Source: Bacteroidia bacterium
Lineage (GTDB): Bacteria; Bacteroidota; Bacteroidia; Bacteroidales; F082
Assembly: GCA_030537295.1 (NCBI GenBank)
Contig: JAUNNU010000009.1
Coordinates: 1-37,587, forward strand
Length of the DNA: 37,587 bases
Direction: 5' to 3'
Shown here: positions 1 through 8,849 of the stretch, piece after piece
Layout: the number at the start of each line of letters is the position of its first letter
Position numbering within the stretch: the first letter of the stretch is position 1
Program-made: the position numbers and the translations under genes
The notes under the pieces: model-generated
Databases searched by the model: none
Told to the model about the DNA's origin: nothing
What the model saw: only the letters and a program-made list of their open reading frames with translations

Positions 1-788
1 TCGGCGTCGTTGGCAAGAAGCTCGAGAATCTGGTTCACGCTGTAGGCAATGCCGATTTCGTACATTGCGAGCCTGTCGTTCTGGAACTTGTCGAAAAGCA
101 CACGCATCTCAAACGGGATGCTCGCACCGGCCATGTTCATGATTTTGTTGAACATTTTGGTCGAGGTGAGCGGCATGATGCCGGGGATTATCGAAACCGT
201 GATACCGATTTTCTTTGCGGCACGCATCAAGCGATAGTAATAGTTGTTATCGTAGAACAATTGAGTTACAAAGAATTCCGCGCCCATGTCCTGTTTTATT
301 TTCATGTTTTCAAGGTCTTCGTAAAGGCTCGAACACTCAATGTGACCTTCCGGATAACACGCTCCGCCAAGGCAGAAATTGTATTTCGATTTCAGATGTC
401 CCATCAGTTCGGAGGCGTGCTGAAAATGTTTCAGATAGTCGCCGTTGAAGTCAGCGGGACGGTCGCCGCGAAGAGCGAGGATGTTTTCAAGTCCTTCATT
501 ATTAAGAACTTGAGCGATGTTATCCACATCGTTTTCATCAAGTGCGCCGCAGGTGAGATGCACCAACGGCTCGGCGGCGGTGTTTTTCTTGATATAACTC
601 GCCAAATTGATGGTGTTCTGTGCGAAGTCGCCTGTCGATTTAAACGTAACACTCACGAAATCAGGATGATACTGCTGAAGAGCATCGATTGTTCCGTAAA
701 TGTTGTTGATGTCAACAGTCTGCGGGTTCGGAGGGAAAACCTCAAACGAAAACGTTTTTTTCTTATGTAAAATGTCTCTTATTTTCAT
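1..788 (-). CDS. metF: Methylenetetrahydrofolate reductase, C-terminus cut by window edge
   Basis: Cytosolic FAD-dependent enzyme reducing 5,10-methylene-THF to 5-methyl-THF for methionine synthesis. Reading the minus strand from the ATG at 788 gives an uninterrupted frame of 262 codons running off the window start. It opens MKIRDILHKKKTFSFEVFPP, the family's N-terminal strand with the catalytic Glu in SFEVFPP, and continues with VSVTFKSTG, LVHLTCG, NILALRGDRP (the folate/FAD-site Arg-Gly-Asp region), FVTQLFYDN and IIPGIMPLTS, all landmarks of the MetF TIM barrel in the right order. MetF is usually about 290-320 residues, so some 30-60 residues are missing. It starts 9 nt after the stop of the upstream outer-membrane barrel gene, so it is probably cotranscribed with it; no separate promoter fits in that gap. 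Identification is firm. Confidence 0.95.
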   Translation of the reverse strand, partial: MKIRDILHKKKTFSFEVFPPNPQTVDINNIYGTIDALQQYHPDFVSVTFKSTGDFAQNTINLASYIKKNTAAEPLVHLTCGALDENDVDNIAQVLNNEGLENILALRGDRPADFNGDYLKHFQHASELMGHLKSKYNFCLGGACYPEGHIECSSLYEDLENMKIKQDMGAEFFVTQLFYDNNYYYRLMRAAKKIGITVSIIPGIMPLTSTKMFNKIMNMAGASIPFEMRVLFDKFQNDRLAMYEIGIAYSVNQILELLANDA

Positions 789-797
789 AAAGCAATT

Positions 798-2213
798 TCA
801 AAAAAGATACCCAAGGTCAAGGTAGAAATTTGCCATCGACTTGCAATCTTGCTCGTTGAATGGTGCGCCCCATTCCCCTGAAAGCACAAAATTGTGATTC
901 ATGGCTATTTTTATACCCAAACCTGCACTGAAATGTGGTCTGTACAAATCTGCGTCAAAGTCGAAAAAATCATCAATAGTCTTGCCACTTTCTGCCAACC
1001 AAGATTGAGAATCAGCCTGTTGTGCGGCGAAAGCAGCTTTGACTTCTCTTTCATTTGTGTTATATTTTTGGGTGGCGACACCTGCATCTAAAAACAGATT
1101 CGCTCCCAAACTGAAATATTGATTAAACAATTTGAAGTTCCAGAAAACAGTTCTGAACTCGATATTTGCGTAAGCGAAACCTGGCACCCATATTTTGCTT
1201 CGCAGCACACCTCTCAATGTCGTACCGCCGCCAAGACCATAATATCTGTCCTTGTCAATAAACAGTTTATTTTCATAATTTTGAAGATAATAAGGCGATT
1301 TTCCCATTATAACATTCTGACCACCAATATGATATGCAAAAATAAGATAATTATTCACTATGGTGACATAATGCATGAAATTGAAATTCAAGACGACATT
1401 GTTATAATCTTTAAGTTTGCCAAAGGCTGCGTAATATGTTAAAAACAGGTCGGCATAAATTCCTTTGGGAGGATTGACACGGCAAGGACGGTCGTCATAA
1501 ACAAAACCACCGTGAATGAAGGGATGACAACCGCCATTTTTTTCCGCTTCACTGATGATGTCCCACTGCCAATAAAGTTCGATGAGGTCGGGAACGGTGT
1601 CGTATGAATTTTTGAAAAAACCGTCATTGACACGATTTTCTGAAATATTCAGAACGCCGACACCAGCATTACAATTCCAATTGCCAACGATTAAGCCATT
1701 GATATCAAATGATATACGAAAAATATTCGTTTTACGCATATAAAAAGAACGTGTCACGTAGTCTGATGACTCGGGGTCAATCCACTCTTTGTTGAAAACA
1801 CTTTGGTTTCCATTAAAACCGTAAAAATCGCTTGCCGGGTCTGTGATATATGACAAATCTATTGCGATTTTATGATTTTTTATTGCACAATTGGAGTCGT
1901 AATACAGACGTAATGTCCCTGTTTTTTTTGTTGAATATGTTGTTTTTACATTGTATCTCTGACGATAGTTTGGATAATCCTTGCCATTCCCATAGTCAAA
2001 AATATTTGCGAGAACGCCGAATGTAAATCCGTTGTCGGCATCGTATGCCAACGACGGCAAGATACCAAGACTCCACCCCGACTTGCCGGAGTGTTTGGTG
2101 GTATCGGCGATGTCCTCGTTATTTAATTGATAATCAAGGAATGGAATAGTTTCCGCCATGATTTTGGTGATGGCGGAAACTAATAATATTGTTAATAATA
2201 GCAATTTTCTCAT
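798..2213 (-). CDS. Omp85/BamA-like outer-membrane beta-barrel protein
   Basis: Predicted outer-membrane barrel of 471 residues. The ATG at 2213 gives a clean signal peptide (MRKLLLLTILLVSAITKIMA, cleavage before ETIPF); an upstream in-frame TTG at 2225 would only add four residues. The mature part has alternating aromatic beta-strands from the start, no POTRA-like region, a GGGTTLRG segment around residue 330 resembling the conserved (V/L)RGF-type loop motif of Omp85 barrels, and ends in NFYLDLGYLF with the terminal Phe typical of outer-membrane proteins. This resembles the 'bacterial surface antigen' barrel-only proteins common in Bacteroidota. It lies 23 nt after the S46 peptidase gene and 9 nt before metF. 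Codon use looks more AT-rich than in its neighbours. Function and substrate are unknown; a porin-like or peptide-related role beside the peptidase is only inference. Confidence 0.75.
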   Translation of the reverse strand: MRKLLLLTILLVSAITKIMAETIPFLDYQLNNEDIADTTKHSGKSGWSLGILPSLAYDADNGFTFGVLANIFDYGNGKDYPNYRQRYNVKTTYSTKKTGTLRLYYDSNCAIKNHKIAIDLSYITDPASDFYGFNGNQSVFNKEWIDPESSDYVTRSFYMRKTNIFRISFDINGLIVGNWNCNAGVGVLNISENRVNDGFFKNSYDTVPDLIELYWQWDIISEAEKNGGCHPFIHGGFVYDDRPCRVNPPKGIYADLFLTYYAAFGKLKDYNNVVLNFNFMHYVTIVNNYLIFAYHIGGQNVIMGKSPYYLQNYENKLFIDKDRYYGLGGGTTLRGVLRSKIWVPGFAYANIEFRTVFWNFKLFNQYFSLGANLFLDAGVATQKYNTNEREVKAAFAAQQADSQSWLAESGKTIDDFFDFDADLYRPHFSAGLGIKIAMNHNFVLSGEWGAPFNEQDCKSMANFYLDLGYLF

Positions 2214-2236
2214 CAGAAATTTCAAATTGGTTATTA

Positions 2237-4369
2237 TTATTCAACAATCACCAATTCGTCAATGATATTTTGGACTTTGCCGACTTTTTCGAGGCACCAG
2301 AGGAGGTAGCGTGCGTCCATGCAGATGGTGCGTTGCACTTTTTGCTCGAACATGATGTCGCCGCTCATCGCCTCCCAGTTTCCGTCGAAGGCCAGACCGA
2401 TGAGTTCGCCTTTGCCGTTGATGACGGGGCTGCCGGAGTTGCCGCCGGTTATGTCGTTGGTTGTTATGAAGTTGACGACGAGGTCGCCGTTTTCATCGGC
2501 GTAACGGCCGTAGTCGCGGGCCGCGTAAAGGTCACGGACGTCTTGTGGGATGTCGAACTCCCAGTTGCCCGGAACGTATTTCGCCATCACTCCGTCCATG
2601 GTCGTGTAATAGTTGTAGTTGACAGCATCGGCACCCTTGTAAGGCTCGATGGTGCCGTAAGTCAGACGCATCGTGAAGTTCGCGTCTGGGTAGAAGTTAC
2701 GCTCGGTCTGCATTTCCATCAGGCCTTTCATGTACTGACGTTCGCCCGCGTTGCCTTTGAGAGCCGCATCGTAATAAAGCGGAAGCACCACATCGCTGTA
2801 TTCATCAACGAAGCTCATCGCCAACATGAAAATCGGGTCTTTGTCGAGTCTCTTTGGATTCGCGAGCCATTTCTCAAGGCGTGCCTTGTCGGTGAACACC
2901 GACTTTGCAAAAGCCGATTCCGTCCAGGCAGAGAAGTCGCCGCCGTTTTTTGCACCGAGTTCGGAGACCATAGCGGGGACGTATTTCTTGATGTCCTTAT
3001 AGAAAAGGTTGAGCAATGCCGCCGTAACGTCTTGGTCAAGAGGCATGTCGTAGTCTTTGAAGAATGTCTCGGCCTGAGCTTTCAGGCCTTCTGCCAATTT
3101 TGCAATATCTTCTTTAGAGCCTTTTTCGTTTATCAACTTATTGATTCTCATAAATCTGCGTGAGAAAGCGATAGCCTCGCCGCCGTTCCAGCCGGCTTCA
3201 CGGAGATAAACGAAAGCCTTTTCAATGTCATCCATAATCTCCCATTTCTGCTTGATGCCGTTCCACATTTCGCCGTATTCAGCCTGACGTGCTGCGTCGG
3301 CGGCAACCCATTCGTTGAATGCCTCTTCCTGGGCTAAACGTCTCTCATACACGTGATTACGTTTCAATTGCTTCACCTGACCGATGTAATATTTCCAGTA
3401 ATTTGAAACGCTTGCCTGCTTTGAGGCGTATTTGATGAACACTTCCTGGTCGGCGTCCATGTGTTTGCGGTATTCGTTGAGCTTCGTGGTGCGGCAGTCG
3501 ATGATAGCCGGACCTTCCGATTCAATGATGTTTCTCACTGTGTAAGATGTTGAATATCTGTCGGTTGAACCCGGATAGCCCATAATCATTGCGTAGTCGC
3601 CCTGTTTCACACCTTTTATATTAATGGGTAAGAACCATTTTGACTTCATCGGGATGTTGTCTTTGCTGTATTTTGCCGGTTTGCCGTCCTTGTCGGTATA
3701 GACGCGGAAAATGTTGAAGTCGCCTTTATGACGAGGCCATGTCCAGTTGTCGGTGTCGGCGCCGTATTTGCCGATGCCCCAGGGCGGGCAGCATACGAGA
3801 CGGACATCACGATAAACATCATATTCAAACATAATGAATTGGTTTCCAGAATAGAATGGGACGATTTCCACTTCAACGTCGCGTTCGCCTTTGCGTTCCT
3901 TGCAAAGTTTCTCAATGTTTTTCTCAATGATTTCGCTACGTGTCGTTTCGTCGGTCACGCCTTCGAGGACTGCTGCCGTGACGTCTTCAACGAAAGCGAG
4001 GAACGACACTGTGAGGCCGGTGTTAGGAAGTTCTTCTTCCTTGCTCTTCGCCCAAAATCCGTTGGTGAGATAGTCGTGTTCGACGGTGGCGTGTTTCTGG
4101 ACGTAGCTCAGTCCGCAGTGATGGTTCGTGAGCAGAAGTCCTTCAGGAGAAATGAGTTCGCCGGTGCAACCGCCGCCAAACTGAACGATGGCGTCTTTAA
4201 CGCTCGGCTGGTTGAGGTTGAAAATCTGTTCTGCCGTGAGTTGGCAGCCCAATCGCTGCATCTCCTGCAAACTTTGGTTGTTGAGGCTGTAAGGAAGCCA
4301 CATACCTTCATCGGCTCTTGTGCATAACACGCCGATAATCAATGCGATAGTTAAAAATACTTTTTTCAT
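2237..4369 (-). CDS. S46 family dipeptidyl-peptidase (DPP7-like)
   Basis: Secreted serine exopeptidase of 710 residues, the normal length for family S46, that removes dipeptides from the N-terminus of peptides in the periplasm. A signal peptide (MKKVFLTIALIIGVLCTRA) precedes the chymotrypsin-fold double domain. The catalytic set is visible: His84 in LLTNHHCG, Asp217 in RHKGDF, and Ser645 in TGGNSGSP. The S1-subsite segment reads GLAFDGNWEAMSGD with Gly663; from family knowledge, Gly here marks DPP7-type enzymes that prefer hydrophobic P1 residues, while Arg marks Asp/Glu-specific DPP11. These enzymes serve asaccharolytic or peptide-using Bacteroidota. The gene starts 43 nt after prsW and is followed at 23 nt by the outer-membrane barrel. 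The upstream gap has only an imperfect TAnnnTTTG element, so read-through from the preceding genes is likely. Confidence 0.95.
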   Translation of the reverse strand: MKKVFLTIALIIGVLCTRADEGMWLPYSLNNQSLQEMQRLGCQLTAEQIFNLNQPSVKDAIVQFGGGCTGELISPEGLLLTNHHCGLSYVQKHATVEHDYLTNGFWAKSKEEELPNTGLTVSFLAFVEDVTAAVLEGVTDETTRSEIIEKNIEKLCKERKGERDVEVEIVPFYSGNQFIMFEYDVYRDVRLVCCPPWGIGKYGADTDNWTWPRHKGDFNIFRVYTDKDGKPAKYSKDNIPMKSKWFLPINIKGVKQGDYAMIMGYPGSTDRYSTSYTVRNIIESEGPAIIDCRTTKLNEYRKHMDADQEVFIKYASKQASVSNYWKYYIGQVKQLKRNHVYERRLAQEEAFNEWVAADAARQAEYGEMWNGIKQKWEIMDDIEKAFVYLREAGWNGGEAIAFSRRFMRINKLINEKGSKEDIAKLAEGLKAQAETFFKDYDMPLDQDVTAALLNLFYKDIKKYVPAMVSELGAKNGGDFSAWTESAFAKSVFTDKARLEKWLANPKRLDKDPIFMLAMSFVDEYSDVVLPLYYDAALKGNAGERQYMKGLMEMQTERNFYPDANFTMRLTYGTIEPYKGADAVNYNYYTTMDGVMAKYVPGNWEFDIPQDVRDLYAARDYGRYADENGDLVVNFITTNDITGGNSGSPVINGKGELIGLAFDGNWEAMSGDIMFEQKVQRTICMDARYLLWCLEKVGKVQNIIDELVIVE

Positions 4370-4412
4370 TTTTTTATAATTTAATTATTATCATCAAAAT
4401 TTAAATACAAAA

Positions 4413-5165
4413 TCATCCGAAAATTTTCTTGAAAATGTCGTTGTTGTGTTCAATACGGCTTTCTTCCTGCATGTTCCTGATGTGTTTAAGGCATATTTTC
4501 CACAGTTTTATGTCAAGATAAATGAATAAAACGTAGAGCAGCAAGCCCAACCATTCAACATTTTGTTCGGCGAAAGCTGATGAAAGCATCAGCATGTAAT
4601 CAAATAGTCCGTGTGCCAAAATTGGGAATAAAATGCTGAATATCAAGAACTTGAATTTCCCTTTTTCTTTGAATTTCGCCAAGCCGAAATAGTAGCCCAT
4701 TATCACGGCAAAGAGGAAATGTCCAGGAACTGAAAGCAAGGCTCTCATCACGCCGGTGTGAATTGCCGAACTAAATGTCTCATTGTCAAATACATACATA
4801 ATGTTCTCGACACAAGCGAATCCGAGTCCGATGAAACTTGCATAGACGATGCCGTCGAAAAACTCGTTGAAGTTCTTGTTTTTCCAGATTACAAGCATGA
4901 AAAGCCCCCATTTCGCTAATTCCTCCGGGATTCCGGCTTGAAAAAAAGCCTCAAAAAACACGGTTTTGCCAGGTAACATCTCCGCAAAGATTTCGTCACA
5001 ACATAATGCCAATGGAATTGAAAACACGCCAAGGAGGAACGCTTTAATCAACATTCCGATAGGTTCCTTCTCGTATTTGTCGCTTTTATAGACATAAATC
5101 ATCAGTGCGATGACCGGAAGAATGGCGAGAGCCAGGATGATTGCGTTTATTTTTATCGTGTCCAT
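4413..5165 (-). CDS. PrsW family intramembrane metalloprotease
   Basis: Polytopic membrane protein of 250 residues with about eight hydrophobic helices, of the PrsW family (glutamic/metal-type intramembrane proteases related to CAAX proteases). Family motifs are present: Glu81-Glu82 in GIPEELAKWG (EExxK), Glu120-Asn121 in GLGFACVENIMYV, and His149 in VPGHFLFAVIMGYYFG. In Bacillus, PrsW makes the site-1 cut of an anti-sigma factor; the substrate here is unknown. I chose the ATG at 5165 (MDTIKINAIILALAILPVIA) because the open frame extending to 5225 would run into the coding end of the PHP gene; 17 nt then separate the two genes. It sits in a tight same-strand run, so it is probably part of the pgi-to-metF transcription unit. 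Together with RseP at 19646 it gives the window two intramembrane proteases. Confidence 0.9.
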   Translation of the reverse strand: MDTIKINAIILALAILPVIALMIYVYKSDKYEKEPIGMLIKAFLLGVFSIPLALCCDEIFAEMLPGKTVFFEAFFQAGIPEELAKWGLFMLVIWKNKNFNEFFDGIVYASFIGLGFACVENIMYVFDNETFSSAIHTGVMRALLSVPGHFLFAVIMGYYFGLAKFKEKGKFKFLIFSILFPILAHGLFDYMLMLSSAFAEQNVEWLGLLLYVLFIYLDIKLWKICLKHIRNMQEESRIEHNNDIFKKIFG

Positions 5166-5182
5166 TAAAATATAAATTATTA

Positions 5183-6025
5183 TTAACCAAGTGAAACACT
5201 TTCCCATTGTCCGTTTCTGAAACACATTGTCTCTTTATAACCGACCGATTTCAAGGCTTCTTCAGCTTCTTTAAAATAATATGTCAGCTCGAAATATTTA
5301 TGTGCGTCAGAAGAAATGACGACGGGAACATTCAATTCTTTCATCCGCGGAAGTAGCCATTCCGCCGGATAAAAGCCGTTGTAACGCTGTTTGTAAAGTC
5401 CGCGTGTGTTGATTTCCACAATCAAATCGTGTTGTTTTATCAGGTCAAGCGTTTCCAGAACCATGTCGCGGTACCATTTTTCCTCTTCTTGGAAGTAACG
5501 GCCGCGTGCGTTCATTTTTATCTTGTCGAAATGTCCGATGATGTCGAATTTTTCCGTCTCAATCATTAGGTTTTCCTGGTCGAAATAAGCACGCACGCCT
5601 TTGCGGATGTCGCCTCCGAAATAGTCACGCAGTCCTTCATCGTATGGCTCGATGTTTTTTCCGTCGATGAACCAGAGATGTTTGGGGTCGGTTCCTACAA
5701 GATGCACGGAACCAATGAGATAGTCGAGGCCGAGGTCGTGTTTCGTTTTCTGAAAATTTGTCACGATGTCGGGGATGAACTCCATTTCCATTGACGACAG
5801 AATCGTGATTTTGTCGGAATATTGAGTTTTCAATTCCTTTAGGTGGCTGACGTATTCGTCAACTTTATCGTTTTGTATTGACACGTTGCTTTCAAACGGG
5901 ACCATGGAATGGTCGGAGAAACCGAGTGTGTGAAGGCCTTGTTTTATTGCTTCTTCAATGGTTTCTTCCATCGGGCATTTTCCGTCGGAATATGTGCTAT
6001 GTGTATGTAAATTAAAACGTTGCAT
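5183..6025 (-). CDS. PHP-domain phosphatase, histidinol-phosphatase-like
   Basis: Cytosolic metal-dependent phosphoesterase of 280 residues of the polymerase-and-histidinol-phosphatase (PHP) superfamily. The metal-binding motifs appear in order: FNLHTHSTYSDG at residues 4-15 (HxH), GFSDHS, EMEF, the SVHLVG segment, GHFDKIK, and SSDAHK near the C-terminus. The overall arrangement matches HisK/HisJ-type histidinol-phosphatases, which convert L-histidinol phosphate to histidinol, but no other histidine gene is nearby, so the true substrate may differ. The ATG at 6025 is chosen over the TTG one codon upstream. It is 14 nt downstream of the U32 gene and 17 nt upstream of prsW, consistent with a single operon. 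Confidence 0.88.
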   Translation of the reverse strand: MQRFNLHTHSTYSDGKCPMEETIEEAIKQGLHTLGFSDHSMVPFESNVSIQNDKVDEYVSHLKELKTQYSDKITILSSMEMEFIPDIVTNFQKTKHDLGLDYLIGSVHLVGTDPKHLWFIDGKNIEPYDEGLRDYFGGDIRKGVRAYFDQENLMIETEKFDIIGHFDKIKMNARGRYFQEEEKWYRDMVLETLDLIKQHDLIVEINTRGLYKQRYNGFYPAEWLLPRMKELNVPVVISSDAHKYFELTYYFKEAEEALKSVGYKETMCFRNGQWESVSLG

Positions 6026-6039
6026 CAAAAAAATCTTGT

Positions 6040-7299
6040 TTAATTGTCTTCTTCTTGTCCTGGAACGATTTTGTAAACTTTATCGCCGCGTCTGACGATG
6101 TCGTGTGCCGGAATGGAACACAGTTCGCCTTTGACGGTTTTCTCAACGGGTTGGAGGTCAACACGGATTTCCTTGATTGTATCTTCATAAACGCCTGTTG
6201 TCGGGCCGATGATCATTATCTCGTCGCCGACGTTGAGTTCGTGAGTCTCCATCCTGATTTCCGCCACGTTTATTTTCGCGAAGAAATTGGTTATCGTGCC
6301 GACGAAGAGTTTTGTCTTTGTCGCCTGCGATCCGTATTTCTTTGTCCATTCTCCCATTTTCCTGCCGAGGTAGTAACCGTCCCAGAAGTCGCGGTTATAC
6401 ACGCTGCGGAGTCGTTCCATCCAGGCGGCGACTTTCTCCTCCGTGAACGAGCCGTCACGTATTGCGTCAACGGCATCGCGATAGACGCTGACTGTCAGTT
6501 TGGTGTATTCCGGCGAGCGGCCGCGGCCTTCAATCTTCAGGACCTTCACGCCGGCGGCGAGAAGCCTGTCTAAAAACGGAAGCGTGCAGAGGTCTTTCGG
6601 CGACATAATATATTCATTTTCAATCGCCAAGGTAATTTCTTTGTCACGGTCGGTAACTTCGTAGCCGCGGCGGCAAGGCTGCACGCACGCACCTCGGTTG
6701 GCACTCGTCCCGAAGTTGTCAAGGCTCAGGTAACATTTCCCGGAAACCGCCATGCACAACGCACCGTGACAGAATGTCTCTATTCTCACCAACTCGCCTT
6801 TCGGTCCTGTAATGTGTTGACGTTCAATCTCTTCGGTTATGTGTTTTACTTGATTGATGTTCAACTCGCGGGCGGTGACAATCACGTCGGCGAATTGCGA
6901 ATAATATTTCACCGCCTCAAGATTCGTGATGTTGCATTGCGTTGACATGTGGACTTCAACACCAATCCTCCTCGCATATTGAATCACGCTTTGGTCGGAG
7001 GCGATGATTGCAGAGATGTCGTTTGACTTCACCGCATCGAGAAGTGCATGCATCTCGTCAATTTCCTCGTCGAAAACGACGGTGTTCACGGTGACATAGC
7101 TCTTCACGTTATGTTCGTGACAGATCTCGGAGATGACATGGAGGTCGTCGAGAGTGAAATTCTTCGTTGACTTTGAGCGCATGTTCAGCCGGCCGATGCC
7201 GAAATACACCGAACCCGCACCCGCTTGGATTGCCGCCGACAGGGCCTCGTAAGACCCCACCGGCGCCATCACCTCTATGTCGTTATAATTCAAATTCAT
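6040..7299 (-). CDS. U32 family (TrhP/RlhA-like) RNA-hydroxylation protein, 'collagenase-like'
   Basis: A 419-residue member of the family long called peptidase U32. The family signature is exact (ETFCHGALCMAVSGKCYLS, residues 174-192), and five cysteines (177, 182, 189, 205, 209, the last two in NRGACVQPCRR) match the conserved cluster. The N-terminal part is a TIM-barrel half (MAPVGSYEALSAAIQAGAGSVYFG), and the C-terminal part a small barrel (TNFFAKINVAEIRMETHELN) as in the YegQ branch. Established E. coli members (TrhP/YegQ, RlhA/YdcP) are needed for hydroxylation of tRNA wobble uridine or of a 23S rRNA cytidine, with prephenate as a cofactor source; true protease activity is doubtful. Length fits YegQ rather than longer RlhA. 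It starts 25 nt after pgi. The assignment to the tRNA branch is tentative. Confidence 0.88.
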   Translation of the reverse strand: MNLNYNDIEVMAPVGSYEALSAAIQAGAGSVYFGIGRLNMRSKSTKNFTLDDLHVISEICHEHNVKSYVTVNTVVFDEEIDEMHALLDAVKSNDISAIIASDQSVIQYARRIGVEVHMSTQCNITNLEAVKYYSQFADVIVTARELNINQVKHITEEIERQHITGPKGELVRIETFCHGALCMAVSGKCYLSLDNFGTSANRGACVQPCRRGYEVTDRDKEITLAIENEYIMSPKDLCTLPFLDRLLAAGVKVLKIEGRGRSPEYTKLTVSVYRDAVDAIRDGSFTEEKVAAWMERLRSVYNRDFWDGYYLGRKMGEWTKKYGSQATKTKLFVGTITNFFAKINVAEIRMETHELNVGDEIMIIGPTTGVYEDTIKEIRVDLQPVEKTVKGELCSIPAHDIVRRGDKVYKIVPGQEEDN

Positions 7300-7324
7300 T
7301 GGAACTTCTATAATCTCTAATCTC

Positions 7325-8662
7325 TCATCTCTCCTCCAACAACTTCTCCCTCAGCTCTTCATATCCGGCCTTGCCGAGAAGCGCGAACATGTTCTTCTTG
7401 TAAGCCTCCACGCCCGGTTGGTTGAACGGATTCACTTCAAGCATGTAACCGCTTAATGCACAAGCCATTTCGAAGAAATAAATGAGCTGCCCCATGATGC
7501 CGGCGTCGATTCTCGGCACTGCGATGCGGATGTTCGGCACGCCGCCATCGACGTGAGCAAGGATTGTCGCCTTCTCCGCTGTGAGGTTGACTTCTGAAAA
7601 ACGGCGTCCGGCGATGTAATTGAGCTGGTCGAGGTTGGCATCGTCTTCAGGAATGCGGATGTCGCTGTCAGGGTTCTCGACAGAGATGACGGTCTCCATG
7701 AGGTTGCGCAGACCTTCCTGGATATATTGTCCCATTGAATGCAAATCGGTTGTAAATGTGACACTTGCGGGGAAGATGCCTTTCCCGTCCTTGCCTTCGC
7801 TCTCGCCGTAGAGCTGCTTCCACCATTCACTGAAATATTGCAGACGAGGCTCGTAGTTAACAAGGATCTCGTTTGTCTTTCCGAGGTGATACAGTGCCTG
7901 ACGCGTCACCGCATATTTTGCGGCCACGTTGCTTTCATTTTGATTCTCAATGCAATATCTTTCCATGAGTTGTGCGCCGCCTACGAGTTTCTCGATGTCG
8001 ATGCCGGCGACGGCGATTGGAAGGAGACCGACAGGGGTCAGCACTGAATAACGACCGCCCACGTTGTCAGGCACGACGTATGTCTTGTAACCTTCGTTGT
8101 CGGCCAGCACCTTGAGCGCGCCTTTCGCCTTGTCGGTGATGGCGACGATACGTTTGCGGGCTTCTTCTTTTCCGTATTTCTTTTCGATGTGGTTTTTCAG
8201 GATGCGGAACGCCACGGCAGGCTCGGTCGTCGTCCCGGATTTCGATATCACCGTCATCGAATAGTCTTTGCTGTCAAGGAGTTTCAGAAGGTCGGCCATG
8301 TAATCCTCGCTCATCGTGTGACCTGCGAAAATCACTTTCGGCGAATCGGTTTTGACGAGATTTGAGAAATGATTCACGAGTGCCTCGATGACAGCCCTCG
8401 CCCCGAGATACGAACCGCCAATGCCGATGACAACGAAAACCTCCGACTTTTTCCGCAATTCTTCAGCCTTGTTTTTTATGTCGGCCATGAATTCAGCGGT
8501 GATGCTTGACGGAAGATCGACCCAGCCGAGAAAATCATTGCCGGCACCCGTGCGGCCGTAAATTGTCCTGAATGTGTCGTTGACTTTTTTATTGTATGTA
8601 TCTATTTGATTGTCAGATACAAAATTTTTGATTTGTCCTAATTCAACTTTAATGTCTGTCAT
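7325..8662 (-). CDS. pgi: Glucose-6-phosphate isomerase
   Basis: Cytosolic glycolytic/gluconeogenic enzyme interconverting glucose-6-phosphate and fructose-6-phosphate; 445 residues, the shorter Bacillus-like form. It shows the phosphate-binding loop [12 protein letters not shown], the PGI signature [16 protein letters not shown], the SIS-fold segment [14 protein letters not shown], and the catalytic region [20 protein letters not shown]. The start is the ATG at 8662. A weak Bacteroidota promoter-like element (TATTTTCG) lies about 25 nt upstream, and a terminator of another transcript ends 69 nt before the ATG, so pgi probably opens its own unit that runs through the U32, PHP and PrsW genes. 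Confidence 0.97.
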   Translation of the reverse strand: MTDIKVELGQIKNFVSDNQIDTYNKKVNDTFRTIYGRTGAGNDFLGWVDLPSSITAEFMADIKNKAEELRKKSEVFVVIGIGGSYLGARAVIEALVNHFSNLVKTDSPKVIFAGHTMSEDYMADLLKLLDSKDYSMTVISKSGTTTEPAVAFRILKNHIEKKYGKEEARKRIVAITDKAKGALKVLADNEGYKTYVVPDNVGGRYSVLTPVGLLPIAVAGIDIEKLVGGAQLMERYCIENQNESNVAAKYAVTRQALYHLGKTNEILVNYEPRLQYFSEWWKQLYGESEGKDGKGIFPASVTFTTDLHSMGQYIQEGLRNLMETVISVENPDSDIRIPEDDANLDQLNYIAGRRFSEVNLTAEKATILAHVDGGVPNIRIAVPRIDAGIMGQLIYFFEMACALSGYMLEVNPFNQPGVEAYKKNMFALLGKAGYEELREKLLEER

Positions 8663-8685
8663 AATGCAATAGGTTTAAATTTTTG

Positions 8686-8693
8686 CGAAAATA
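8686..8693 (-). promoter_or_regulatory. Weak -7 promoter element for pgi
   Basis: TATTTTCG on the minus strand matches the Bacteroidota TAnnTTTG consensus with one mismatch and lies 24 nt upstream of the pgi ATG. No clear -33 TTG is placed correctly. It is downstream of the terminator at 8731-8765, so pgi needs a promoter about here unless it relies on read-through. Confidence 0.4.
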
Positions 8694-8730
8694 CAAAAAA
8701 TATTTGAATCTGAAGATGTAAAAAATCCAT

Positions 8731-8765
8731 AAAAAAGAGACCCCCCATTGAGCGTGGGAGGTCTC
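8731..8765 (-). terminator. Intrinsic terminator of the candidate small RNA upstream of pgi
   Basis: On the minus strand GAGACCTCCCA pairs with TGGGGGGTCTC (11 bp including one U-G pair, 7-nt loop CGCTCAA) and is followed at once by six T residues (8736-8731). This is a textbook rho-independent terminator directed toward pgi. It lies upstream of pgi, so it ends a separate transcript or acts as an attenuator in the pgi leader. Confidence 0.8.
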
Positions 8766-8845
8766 CAGAACCAAAAACCAAAATTTATGAAACCTTTACG
8801 AACAACGTTAGCTCTCAAGAGAACTATGGATGAACGTTGTTTCGC
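8731..8845 (-). ncRNA. Candidate small structured RNA (about 115 nt)
   Basis: A self-contained transcription unit on the minus strand: a perfect TAnnTTTG promoter (8857-8850), about 115 nt of RNA and a strong intrinsic terminator. The 5' half folds: AACAACGTT (8841-8833) pairs with AACGTTGTT (8809-8801), extended by CGA/TCG around a one-A bulge, and encloses a small hairpin TAG-TT-CTC-TTGA-GAG-CTA. A single-stranded U-rich segment (TTTTGGTTTTTGG) separates this from the terminator. The frame here on either strand encodes nothing recognisable. It could be a trans-acting small RNA or a 5' leader/attenuator of pgi, whose start is 69 nt beyond the terminator. I do not recognise an RNA family. The 5' end is inferred from the promoter and may be off by a few bases. 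Confidence 0.55.
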
Positions 8846-8849
8846 ACCG

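Noticed and set aside
261-770. 169-codon plus-strand frame in the first kilobase
   Set aside because: It is antisense to metF, whose minus-strand frame has clear family motifs along the full length.
2189-3163. 324-codon plus-strand frame
   Set aside because: Antisense to the S46 peptidase, which has a complete catalytic set; composition typical of a complementary-strand shadow.
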